A DNA stretch of 64,000 nucleotides, taken from assembly GCA_965220425.1 (NCBI GenBank), contig OZ244830.1, forward strand, positions 3,162,001 through 3,226,000, in the 5' to 3' direction. The notes below the pieces were generated by a model. That model ran no database searches and was not told the DNA's origin. It was given only the letters and a program-made list of their open reading frames with translations. The position numbers were made by a program, and so were the translations under genes. This stretch comes from Azophilus sp965220425. GTDB taxonomy: Bacteria; Pseudomonadota; Gammaproteobacteria; Pseudomonadales; Azotimanducaceae. The first letter of the stretch is position 1; every line of letters starts with the position of its first letter. Below, one piece after another: positions 35,909 through 44,900 of the stretch.

Positions 35909-36289
35909 ATGCGCGCCGGGGGATTCACATTGCTCGAGATGCTGATCGCCCTGGCCGTCATCGCGGTCGTGGGGCTCACCGTATCCTCGGCCGTGGGCAA
36001 TGTCGCCGCGCAAACCTACACCCTGGAGCAGCGCCTCGTGGCCCATTGGGTCGCCGAAAATCACCTGGTCCGCCTGCGCCTGACCCGCATTGGCGACACC
36101 GATGCCTTACCCTCGGGCCGGGAGACCGAAAGGGTACGCATGTCCGGGCGCACCTGGCGCGTCGAACGCGATATCAGGGAGACCACTCACCCCTGGCTGC
36201 GCAGGGTGGAGGTCGAGGTCTATGAGGTGGCGGACGGCGACGACATCGGACCGCTGGACACCCTGGTGGGGTTCACCGGACGCTATTGA
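35909..36289 (+). CDS. gspI: Minor pseudopilin GspI
   Basis: 126 aa. Leader MRAGG then FTLLEMLIALAVIAVVGL; the body includes LVAHWVAENHLVRLRL, the typical GspI WVAENHL motif. It forms the pseudopilus tip complex with GspJ and GspK. The stop TGA shares its last base with the gspJ ATG. Confidence 0.92.
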   Translation: MRAGGFTLLEMLIALAVIAVVGLTVSSAVGNVAAQTYTLEQRLVAHWVAENHLVRLRLTRIGDTDALPSGRETERVRMSGRTWRVERDIRETTHPWLRRVEVEVYEVADGDDIGPLDTLVGFTGRY

Positions 36290-36906
36290 TGGACAGGCGA
36301 TCCGGCAGCAGGGGGTTCACGCTCATGGAGATGCTGGTGGCGCTCTCGATCTTCGCCATCATCGGACTGCTGTGCGCGCAACTGATGAGCCGTACGCTTG
36401 GCAATCACGAGGCCGTCAAGGAGCGCAGCGGTCGTCTTGCCGAAGTCCAGCGGGCCATGCTGATGCTCAAGCGGGACATCATGCAGATTACCGGCAGGCC
36501 CGTGCGCGACATCCTCGGCGACAGCAGGGGACCGGTGCTGATCGGCAGCGACGGTTTGATGGAATTCTCGAGACTGGGGTGGCGCAACCCGCTGGGCCAC
36601 CCGCGCGCCGATGTGCAGCGCGTGACCTATGTGGTGGAGGACGGCGATCTCTACCGGGCCTGGTGGGGTGTTCTGGACCGTGCCCAGGACTCGGAACCCA
36701 GGCTGCAGCGGCTGCTTTCCGATGTCGATCAGGTCGAGTTCTTCGCCGTGGATGCATCGGGCCGGGAACATGCCTATTGGCCGTTGCTCGGAGAACTCGG
36801 AGACGATGCGGGCCACCCCGACCGCCGACTGGCCGCCATCGTCATGCGGCTTGAATCGGTACCCTTTGGTGTCGTGGAACGGATATGGCCGGTACCCGGG
36901 ATCTAG
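36289..36906 (+). CDS. gspJ: Minor pseudopilin GspJ
   Basis: 205 aa from ATG 36289. Leader MDRRSGSRG then FTLMEMLVALSIFAIIGL. The body has ERSGRLAEVQRAMLMLKRDI and RVTYVVEDGDLYRAWWGVLDRA, as in GspJ. The gene overlaps gspK by 22 bp. Confidence 0.92.
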   Translation: MDRRSGSRGFTLMEMLVALSIFAIIGLLCAQLMSRTLGNHEAVKERSGRLAEVQRAMLMLKRDIMQITGRPVRDILGDSRGPVLIGSDGLMEFSRLGWRNPLGHPRADVQRVTYVVEDGDLYRAWWGVLDRAQDSEPRLQRLLSDVDQVEFFAVDASGREHAYWPLLGELGDDAGHPDRRLAAIVMRLESVPFGVVERIWPVPGI

Positions 36907-37892
36907 CCCGCACATTTCACCAGGCCGCACCCCAGCACCGTCAGGCGGGCGTGGCATTGATCAGCGTGCTGTTGATCGTGGCGGTACTGACCGCTGTCGT
37001 CTATCAACTGCTCGGCCGTCACGGGCTGAGCGTTGCGCAAAGCCGCAACACCCTGGGTTTCGACCAGGCGTTGTCGTACGCGTTGGGAGCGGAAGCCCTG
37101 GCCCGGCAGGCGCTTTATGAGGACTTCTCGGAAACGGGCCCGGGAATCGATACCCTGGAGGAACCCTGGGCACAGGCCATTCCGCCATTCGAGCTCGAGG
37201 GCGAGGGCTTTCTGGAAATTCAGGCGCGTGACCTGAACCGGTGTTTCAACCTGAACGCTCTCGGCGACGAGGAGGGTCACGAACAGCACCTCAAGCGTTT
37301 CAAGACCCTGCTCAACGCGCTCGGAATTCCCGACGCGTTAGCCGATGCGGTGCGGGACTGGGTGGATGTGGATGAGGCCGTATACGGATTCGGGGCGGAA
37401 GATTCGGAATACCTGCTGCGCGAACCACCCTATCGCACGCCGAACGCCCCGATCGCGCATGTCTCCGAATTGCGGCTGCTTGCCGGTGCGGATCCCGAAT
37501 ACCTGGACGTGCTGGCGCCGCACGTCTGCGTGCTGCCGACAACGTCCCTGGAGATCAACGTCAACACGGCGACCCCGCCGCTATTCGGCGCCCTGGCGGT
37601 TAACCCGAACCCGGACCCGGTTGTCATGCAGACCCTGGGCGAATCGGTCCGCGAATTCGACGACGTGGACAAGTTCCTGGCGGAATACCCCGATCTCGCC
37701 GCCGCTGCCGCCGTGCTCGACGTCACCAGCACCTACTTCGAGGTACAGGTGCGGGCCCAGGTGGGGGAAAGCACCGCCATGCTAACATCGCTGTTGTACC
37801 GGCACCCGGAAACCGGCGCCATCAGTCTGATTTCCCGGGATCTGGGCAAGGATTTCCATTCACGGTTCGAAGTGACCATCGAAGACGCCTGA
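36885..37892 (+). CDS. gspK: Minor pseudopilin GspK
   Basis: 335 aa. After a 22-residue leader comes VALISVLLIVAVLTAVVYQ, which lacks Glu at +5 as known for GspK. The body has the SAM-like region ALADAVRDWVDVDEAVYGFGAEDSEYL and NVNTATPPLFGAL. It caps the pseudopilus. The dispersed motif TAGCCCGCACATTTCACC overlaps its first codons. Confidence 0.92.
   Translation: MAGTRDLARTFHQAAPQHRQAGVALISVLLIVAVLTAVVYQLLGRHGLSVAQSRNTLGFDQALSYALGAEALARQALYEDFSETGPGIDTLEEPWAQAIPPFELEGEGFLEIQARDLNRCFNLNALGDEEGHEQHLKRFKTLLNALGIPDALADAVRDWVDVDEAVYGFGAEDSEYLLREPPYRTPNAPIAHVSELRLLAGADPEYLDVLAPHVCVLPTTSLEINVNTATPPLFGALAVNPNPDPVVMQTLGESVREFDDVDKFLAEYPDLAAAAAVLDVTSTYFEVQVRAQVGESTAMLTSLLYRHPETGAISLISRDLGKDFHSRFEVTIEDA
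36904..36928. repeat. Dispersed motif, copy 3
   Basis: TAGCCCGCACATTTCACCAG then GCCGC. Its first bases are the gspJ stop codon, and the rest is read in gspK as ARTFHQAA. It matches the intergenic copies at 15285 and 39921 in 16-17 of 18 core positions. Confidence 0.5.
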
Positions 37893-37895
37893 CCC

Positions 37896-39200
37896 GTGCC
37901 CACGCTGTTCATCAGAGTGCTGTCGACCCCGCGCACACTCGAAGCGGGTCTCGATTTCAGTTGTGCGTGGTTGATCGTCGACCAGGACGGCCGGCGGCTC
38001 GACGCCGGCACGGGCGAATTCGCCTGTCTCGCCGGCGAGCCGGAACACTGGACGCCGTTCTGGCGCCCCTCCGAGGCCCCGCACGATGCCGCGGACGGCT
38101 CGGCATCGAGCGATGAATGGGCCCGAAGCCCGGCCAACGTGGTCGTCCTCGTCCCCGGCGAGCATGTCTTGTCCGTATCCTGCGAGGTTCCCGGCAGGAG
38201 CGCCGGCCAGATCCGGCGGGCTCTGCCCTATGTGGTCGAGGAGTTCGTTGCCGGCGATATCGAAGGCGCCCACCTGGCAAGCGGGCCGGTGCGGCGGGGA
38301 CAATCCATTCGCTGCTCCATGATCGACGAAAGTCTGCTGCAGGATTGGCTGGCGTGCCTCGCAGCGCTGGGCATCCATCCCGGCACCCTGGTTTCGGAAG
38401 CGGAACTGCTGCCCGTGGAGCCCCGTAGCGCCAGCGTACTGATCGAAAACGGGCATGCCCTGCTGCGCACGGAAAACCAGGCCGCGACCGTCGATCGGGG
38501 CAATCTGCTGCCCGCGCTCGCCTCCCTCGATCTCGACAGGCTGACGCTGATCAACGGCGCCCTGACCGATATCGAAGCCGGTCAACTGGAAATAGAAGTC
38601 GAACGGGCGGAATCGGGCCCCCTTCAGGGAGAGGGCGCGGTGCTCGCCTATTTCGCGGCACTCTGGCGGAGGCGGCGCCCCGTGCTCAACCTGCTGCAGG
38701 GCGAATACGCTCCCGAATTGCCGCAGGATGGCGATGCGGCAAGGTGGCGGGGCGTCGCATGGCTGGGCGCGGCCTGGCTGTTGCTCGGATTCGCGGGCAT
38801 GGCCGTGACGGGCATCTGGTCATCCATCCAGGCGGATTCACTGGAGAGCGAGTCCCTGGCGTTGTACCGGAGCGTTTTCCCCGGGGACCGCACGGCCACC
38901 GTACAGAACATACGCCGGCGCATGCAGGCGCGGCTGGGAGAGCGCCCCGACGCGGCGGGCAAATCCATGATCGGGTTCGCCGGCGACCTGGCCGCGGTCA
39001 TGGACAAGTCGATGGCCCTGGTCGGCATGGACTACAACGAAGCGCGGGGCGAATTCGCAACCGAACTGCTGGTCAGGCGCTACGACGATGTCGACCGGGT
39101 GCGGGAAGCCCTGGAGGCCAGAGGCGTCCAGGCGGAGATCGCGTCCGCGGAACAGGCGGAGCAGGGCGTGCAGGCGCGCCTGCGCATGCGAGGGGGTTGA
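37896..39200 (+). CDS. gspL: Type II secretion protein GspL
   Basis: 434 aa from GTG 37896. The N-terminal cytoplasmic actin-like domain has VVVLVPGEHVLSVSCEVPG and QIRRALPYVVEEFVAGDIE. One membrane segment follows near residues 288-308 (WLGAAWLLLGFAGMAVTGIW), then a periplasmic ferredoxin-like domain. It recruits GspE to the membrane. Confidence 0.9.
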   Translation: MPTLFIRVLSTPRTLEAGLDFSCAWLIVDQDGRRLDAGTGEFACLAGEPEHWTPFWRPSEAPHDAADGSASSDEWARSPANVVVLVPGEHVLSVSCEVPGRSAGQIRRALPYVVEEFVAGDIEGAHLASGPVRRGQSIRCSMIDESLLQDWLACLAALGIHPGTLVSEAELLPVEPRSASVLIENGHALLRTENQAATVDRGNLLPALASLDLDRLTLINGALTDIEAGQLEIEVERAESGPLQGEGAVLAYFAALWRRRRPVLNLLQGEYAPELPQDGDAARWRGVAWLGAAWLLLGFAGMAVTGIWSSIQADSLESESLALYRSVFPGDRTATVQNIRRRMQARLGERPDAAGKSMIGFAGDLAAVMDKSMALVGMDYNEARGEFATELLVRRYDDVDRVREALEARGVQAEIASAEQAEQGVQARLRMRGG

Positions 39201-39201
39201 T

Positions 39202-39702
39202 TTGCTCGCAGGACTGACAGACCGGCTGCGATCGTCCTCCGCCGCAAGGTGGTTTGCCGCCAAGGAGCCTCGAGAGCGTTTGATGTTCGGGACTCTTGCG
39301 GCAGCGGCGGCGATCGTCTTTCTTTGGGCAGGCGCCTGGAAGCCGCTATCCGATTGGCAAACCGTACAGGCCAACCGCCACGGCAACGCCCAGGCGCTGC
39401 TTGACTGGCTGCGGGCCAACGAGTCCCGGGTTCGTTCCGCGGTGGAGCAGGGCGCCGCGGAACCGAGCCGCTCCATACTGCCCGTCGTGACTCGGGCCGC
39501 GGAAGCCCAGGGCCTGAAGGTGGGACGGCTTCAGCCCGAATCCGACGGGGTGGTCAGCGTTACCCTGCAAGGTCAGTCCTTCAACGACCTGATCGCCTGG
39601 ATCGCAACGTTGGAACACGCCGAAGGCATTGCGGTCATTCGCGCGTCCATCGATGCGCAGGAAGCGGCAGGGATGGTGAACGCGCAGTTGCGCCTGCAGT
39701 AA
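39202..39702 (+). CDS. gspM: Type II secretion protein GspM
   Basis: 166 aa from TTG 39202, with GAGGGGG 5 nt upstream (overlapping the end of gspL). One N-terminal membrane segment (LMFGTLAAAAAIVFLWAGAW) is followed by a periplasmic ferredoxin-like domain with FNDLIAWIATLE. It partners GspL. The operon ends here; gspN, gspC and gspD are not in the window. Confidence 0.85.
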   Translation: MLAGLTDRLRSSSAARWFAAKEPRERLMFGTLAAAAAIVFLWAGAWKPLSDWQTVQANRHGNAQALLDWLRANESRVRSAVEQGAAEPSRSILPVVTRAAEAQGLKVGRLQPESDGVVSVTLQGQSFNDLIAWIATLEHAEGIAVIRASIDAQEAAGMVNAQLRLQ

Positions 39703-39737
39703 CGGAAACCGGATTCCACCACGGTTGCCGGTTCCAA

Positions 39738-39923
39738 TCAGTGCTCGAGCAGGCGGCGCGCGGCCTCACGGGCTTCTTCGGGCGTTGCGACCACACACTC
39801 CGCCGGTACCTTGCGCAGTATGCCCAGGGCATCCAGCACCTGGCGTACGGCATCCGGCAGAGCGGCCACGATATACCGTGTTCGCTCCTCTCCAGCGATG
39901 TCGAGAAGCCGGTCCACGACCAT
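39738..39923 (-). pseudogene. C-terminal remnant of a STAS-like protein
   Basis: The 61-codon frame reads RYIVAALPDAVRQVLDALGI and ends ATPEEAREAARRLLEH, like the last helix-strand part of a STAS domain. The gene is cut at its 5' side exactly where the dispersed motif at 39921-39952 begins. No start region or N-terminal domain survives. Confidence 0.5.
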
Positions 39924-39952
39924 CGCGGCCCTTGGGTGAGATATGCGGGCTA
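39921..39952. repeat. Dispersed motif, copy 4
   Basis: CATCGCGGCCCTTGGGTGAG followed by ATATGCGGGCTA, the reverse complement of the TAGCCCGCATATCTCACC type. It shares the extension (AAGGGCCGCGATG) with copy 1 at 15285-15315, so the two copies agree over about 31 bp. Confidence 0.6.
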
Positions 39953-39979
39953 ACGCTGGCGTCGGCTGGACTCGCCGCC

Positions 39980-40321
39980 ATGATCTTCCCTTTGATTCTC
40001 TTTGGCATTCAGGGCATGGGCCGCATCGGTTTTGAGGCAGTCGCTGTTTTTATGAGCATTTATCTGGTTCACCCAGTGTCGATCGTGCTGATTTTCCTGG
40101 TGTGCACCGAGAAAATCGGTCCAGGCCGCGGGAGACAAATGGCGATGGGTTTTGTTGCGTTCAACGCCTTGTGTCTGCTTGCCCTGGCCGCCTTGATCGG
40201 GGGCGGCGTGTTCCGCGGAGATTCCTGGTTGCCGCTTGTTTTTGCCGTTCCTTCCTTGCTGTTCTTGCTCAACTCCTGGGTTCGTACCTTGTCGGACATG
40301 AAACAAACGGAGCAAGGCTGA
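39980..40321 (+). CDS. Small membrane protein, unknown
   Basis: 113 aa from ATG 39980. Three or four hydrophobic segments (IFPLILFGIQGMG, AVAVFMSIYLVHPVSIVLIFLVC, MGFVAFNALCLLALAALIGGGVF, LPLVFAVPSLLFLLNSWV) indicate an inner-membrane protein. I recognise no family. The frame continues upstream to the dispersed motif without a good start, so this may be a 5'-truncated or re-started gene. Confidence 0.5.
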   Translation: MIFPLILFGIQGMGRIGFEAVAVFMSIYLVHPVSIVLIFLVCTEKIGPGRGRQMAMGFVAFNALCLLALAALIGGGVFRGDSWLPLVFAVPSLLFLLNSWVRTLSDMKQTEQG

Positions 40322-40525
40322 AGTCACATCGGCGTCATGCCGACAGCAGCCCGGGTGAAGTAGATTGCCGTCCGGCCCTCGAATCCCGAGTCGGCGCCGA
40401 ACAACAGCCAGACCCGGCCATTGGGAAGTGCGGGACGGGAGCGCGCGGTGGTCGGACATCAGCTCGAAAGGGTCTCCGCGGTTGTGCGGATAGTCGGCGA
40501 AATCGGCGACAAACCCCTATGGTCC

Positions 40526-40816
40526 GCGATGAAAGTCAAAGGCGAAACCCGGCGCATCCCTGGGCGCGCTCGACAGGTTGGTGAGGTAGCCAATGGGACT
40601 GGAAAGCAGGTTGAGCGCCATGATCGGCTGCCCCGACGCGACTGCAAGCTGCCACTTGCCCGCGCCCGTGCTGCCGGTCAGACCCTTGGACGAGTTGCCG
40701 TTCTCCAGATCGTCGGAGTTGAAGTGCGCCGTTTCGTTTGCGCCCAGTGACAGGCTCAACGGACCGTAGGATTCTCCCTCGTCGTCGAACGCGGTAATCG
40801 ACACCTCGCTGGCGCT
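40526..40816 (-). pseudogene. Orphan fragment of the surface-protein N-terminal module
   Basis: The frame reads SEVSITAFDDEGESYGPLSL, then AHFNSDDLENGNSSKGLTG, GKWQLAVASGQPIMALNLL and PIGYLTNLSSAP. It matches parts of both halves of the N-terminal module in the proteins at 41966 and 48662 (VHFNSHDLEQGNPDKGLSG and GKWQLRVTSEQPVVVMSLL). The two halves are joined directly, lacking the FNPG segment between them. No signal peptide or complete gene surrounds it. Confidence 0.65.
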
Positions 40817-41125
40817 TGTGGAAGACACGCTCCTGGAAATAGACAGGCATCTTAAGATCTTGGCGACCCCGACGATCGGTGCATACTGTTCTCGGCTATG
40901 CGCCCTGGAAGGATTTGCCGGTCACAAGGCCCAGGCGGATCTTCGGGTCGCGCGCTACAGCCGAGCCGACGAATCAGGGCGGGCGGGGATGCTGGAACCC
41001 TGTGGGCGGCGCCATCGGTACTTCACGTTGGGGGCCTGAGGAGATGGAATATAGCCAGGTTTCGGCTTCAGGAGTGCGTTGACCTGTTTTGGAATGGCCG
41101 CGCGCCGAAGGCGTGCAGCATCCGC

Positions 41126-41201
41126 GCGGGAATAGCTCAGTGGGTAGAGCACAACCTTGCCAAGGTTGGGGTCGCGGGTTCAAGTCCCGTTTCCCGCTCC
41201 A
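41126..41201 (+). tRNA. tRNA-Gly (GCC)
   Basis: 76 bases forming a full cloverleaf. The acceptor stem is GCGGGAA/TTCCCGC, the D arm GCTCAGTGGGTAGAGC, the anticodon stem CAACC/GGTTG with anticodon GCC at 41159-41161, and the T arm GCGGGTTCAAGTCCCGT. The terminal CCA is encoded. Confidence 0.95.
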
Positions 41202-41965
41202 ATAAAATCAATAGGTTGCATTGTATTTCGAAAGCCATTCGAAGGCGATGTGGCCAATTTTGCTGAGAAATCCGGATCAACGGGTGTGGTTGGGCGCAAA
41301 TCGTCGTCGTTCTATTTAAATATTTTTATACTTATCAGTAAGTTATATTATTTATAACGAGAAAAAATTCGCCGCGGGGCGCTTCACCACCCGCAGCGGG
41401 AAATTGGTGAGCGATACAACTTTTCGCCTGCTCGACGCACCCGATCGATTGTCGTGCATGCACGACAAAAGCATGCCGAGTGGAGCCTCCGCGCGCCGGG
41501 GTTGCGCGTCAGAAACGCCGCCGGACGCCGACCCGGCCGCACCGTCAGGCTCGTTGAGGCGCCCGACGGTCTGTCCTTGGGCGCGGAGACGTCTCCTGCC
41601 GCTCGGGAACGCGGTATCAGGTCGAGCGCGGTCTCCAGGAAAAATTCTATTATTGTCTTGTTCAAATTTTTTTCGCTTGCCGAATGCTTGGAGATGCCGT
41701 TACATCGTGCTGGGATATTGGGTTGCTTCCCCGATGATCGGAGGGAGCCCGAACGGTGGGAGCGTGCGGCCCGGCGGCGCAATGGGGCGTGAGTCGCCGC
41801 TGGTATCCTGAATCACAAGTGCCTTGCGTTTCACCAAGGGCTGTGTTGAACGCGCCGGCAAACGATCCGCGCGGGCGCGGCCGGCGCGGTTCGCGACCGG
41901 AGTGCTTGCCCGCCATTGGAAGGGACTGATTGAACGCCAGTGATCCGCGGTAACAAACGAGCGGC
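41202..41965. other. Long intergenic region before the giant surface gene
   Basis: About 760 bp without a recognisable gene. The first 170 bp are A+T-rich and could hold a promoter. Around 41655-41735 a segment (CAAATTTTTTTCGCTTGCCG) resembles 52960-53020 upstream of another secreted-protein gene. Around 41825 there is a partial match (GTTTCACCAAGGGC) to the dispersed motif. Confidence 0.45.
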
Positions 41966-44900
41966 GTGGTGAAAGCCGCGGGTGTGGCATGTGCGGCGCT
42001 GGTCGCGGTGGCCCTGAGCCTGGCGTTTCTCGGGCTACCGGGAGCGGAACGGGCAGCGGCGGATGCGGGCATCTCTGGAAACGGGTCGCGTACCGGCGTG
42101 CCGGCGACGGACGAGCCCGGCGGTGGGGCGCATCTCGTGCCGCTGTTCCCGTCGGCGGCGGACGCCTGGCGCGAGGGATTCGTGCGGGTGATCAACCGGT
42201 CCGCCGAGGCGGGCGAGGTGGCGATCGCGGCGATCGACGATACCGGCCGGCGCGCGGAGCAGGTGACGCTCGCGGTCGGCGCCAGCGAGGCGGTTCACTT
42301 CAACTCACACGATCTGGAGCAGGGCAACCCGGACAAGGGCCTGTCCGGCGGGGTCGGCGCGTCCGGCGAAGGCGATTGGCGCCTTGAGTTCAGCAGCGCT
42401 CTCGATATCGAAGTGCTCGCCTATGTCCGCGCCGCCGATGGCTTTCTCACCGCCATGCACGATGTGGTCGGGCGCGGGCTCGCCGGGTGGAGCCCTCAGC
42501 CGGGGAGCGCGAGGGGGTACCCCTCGCATGAATATCGCGTGGCGATCTTCAACCCCGGGCGGAACCGGAACCAGGCGAGCCTGCTGCGGCTGATCAATCC
42601 GGGCGCCGAAGAGGCCGTGGTCACGATTACCGGCATCGACGATGCGGGTATGGCGTCGGCGGGCGGGGGCGAGTCCGATGGGGCAGGCGCGGTGACGGTC
42701 ACGCTGCCCGCCGGGGGCGCCGGGACGGTCGCGGCGGCGGCCCTGGAGTCGGCGCATGAACGAGGCGATTCCGCGGCGGACGCTGAGGACGCATCGCCGC
42801 TCACCGGCGCACTGGGCGCCGGGACGGGCAAGTGGCAACTGCGGGTGACCTCGGAACAGCCCGTGGTGGTAATGAGCCTGCTGATGAGTCCGACGGGTCA
42901 TCTGACGAACCTGTCGACGGCGCCGTACCGGAGCGTTGCGGCCGGGCCGGTGATCCGCGCGGTGGCGGAGAACACGGAAGGGGGCGTGCCGATCGGCGAC
43001 CCGGTGACGGTGGACCTGGGCGCGGCCGCCGTGCCGACGCACCGGCTTGAGGGTGCGGATGCGGAAGCCTTTGCGATCGATGCCGCAAGCGGCCAGCTCC
43101 GGACGCGGGAAGGCACGGATTACAACTTCGAGGCGAAGGCAGCCTATGCACTGACCGTCGTGGTGGCGGACGGACTGGGCGGCGTGGTCGGTATTCCCGT
43201 GACGGTGGAGGTGACCGATGAGGACGAGCCGCCGGCGAGGCCGGGGGCGCCGGAAGTCGAGGGGTCCTCGTCGCGCAGCGTGCTGGTGCGCTGGCAGGAG
43301 CCGGCGAACCGGGGCCCGGCGATCACGGACTACGATGTGGAATATCGCCGGCCGGGGGCCGCCGAGTACACGGACGCGGAACACGAGGGGGTCGGGCGGG
43401 AGATCGAGATTACGCATCTGCGCCAGCGCGCCGACTACGAATTCCGGGTACGGGCGAGTAATGACGAGGGGACCGGCGACTGGTCCGAGCCGACCGTTGG
43501 CCGGGCGCGCAGCGGCGGTGGCGGCGGCAGCGGCGGCGGCACGACGCCGCCCCCGCCGGCGTCAAACGCGCCGCCGGTGTTCACCAGCGCGTCGAGCTTC
43601 GCGATACCGGAGAACACCCTGGCGGTGGACGCCATTGAGGCCCGGGACCCGGATGACCGCATTACCGGCTACGCCATCGCCGGCGGCGTCGATGGCGCTC
43701 TGTTCGAGATCGCCGCGGACAGCGGCGCCCTGGCCTTCGTCCTGGCTCCGGACTACGAGCGCCCGACCGACGTCGCAAGCGCCGACCCGCCGAACGCGGC
43801 CGGTGACAACGCCTACGTCGTTGGAGTATCTGTGACCGGCGGTACCGGGGGCAGGGCGCGGGAGACGGAACAGACCGTCACGGTGGTGGTCATCGACACG
43901 CGCCTCGAGGCGCCGTCGCCGCCGACCGCCACGGCGCTCTCGTCGACGCGCCTGCTGGTCGAGTGGACGCGCCCGGAGAACACCGGGCCCGGCATCGCGG
44001 ACTACGACGTGCAATATCGCATCGAGGGCGAAGACGAGTTCACGGACGCGGCATACGACGGCCGGGGGTTCGCCGCGACGCTCGCCGACCTGGACCCGGA
44101 CACCGTCTACGAGGCGCAGGTGCGGGCGCACAACGCGGAGGGGCCCAGCCGCTGGTCGCTGTCGGGCGTCGGAACGACCTCCGCGAACCAGCCGCCCGCG
44201 TTCCTGGAGCCGCCGCCGAGACCCTCGGTACTCGAGAACGCGGGACCCGGCGAGAATATCGGCGCGCGCGTGCGGGCGAGCGACCCGAACGGCGATGCGC
44301 TGACCTACCGCCTGGGCGGGCTGGACGCGGCGCTGTTCGGCATCGAGCCGGACACGGGTCAGCTCACGACCGCGTCGGGCGCCGGGTACGATCACGAAGC
44401 GCGGGAAAGCCACGAACTGACCGTGACCGCCGACGACCGCCACGGCGGCCGCGCGACGGTCGACGTGACGGTCTCCGTGACGGACGTCCCCGAACCCCCG
44501 AGAACGCCGCTGGCGCCCGCCGTGACGTCCTCGACGCGCAACAGCCTGGACCTCGTCTGGACGGCGCCCGAGAACGCCGGCCGGCCCGTCATCGACGACT
44601 ACGACGTGCGATACCGGGTCGACGGCCCGGGTGCATTCCGCGATTGGGACCACGCCGGCGCCGGCACGCGCGCCACGATCGCGAACCTGGACGCGTCGAC
44701 GGACTACGAGGTACAGGTGCGGGCGAACAACGACGAAGGGACCAGCCGCTGGTCGCCTTCGGTCGTCGGCAGGACGGAGCTCAACCGGGCGCCGACATTC
44801 GCCGAAGGGCCGAGCGCGATTCGCGAGCTCCGGGAGAACGCCGCGGCGGAGACGAACGTCGGCGCGCCGCTGCGCGCGACGGACGTCGACGGTGGCACGC

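Noticed and set aside
39703..39731. Bidirectional terminator after gspM (GGAAACCGG...CCGGTTCC).
   Set aside because: The stem is short and imperfect with no T-tract; not enough to annotate.
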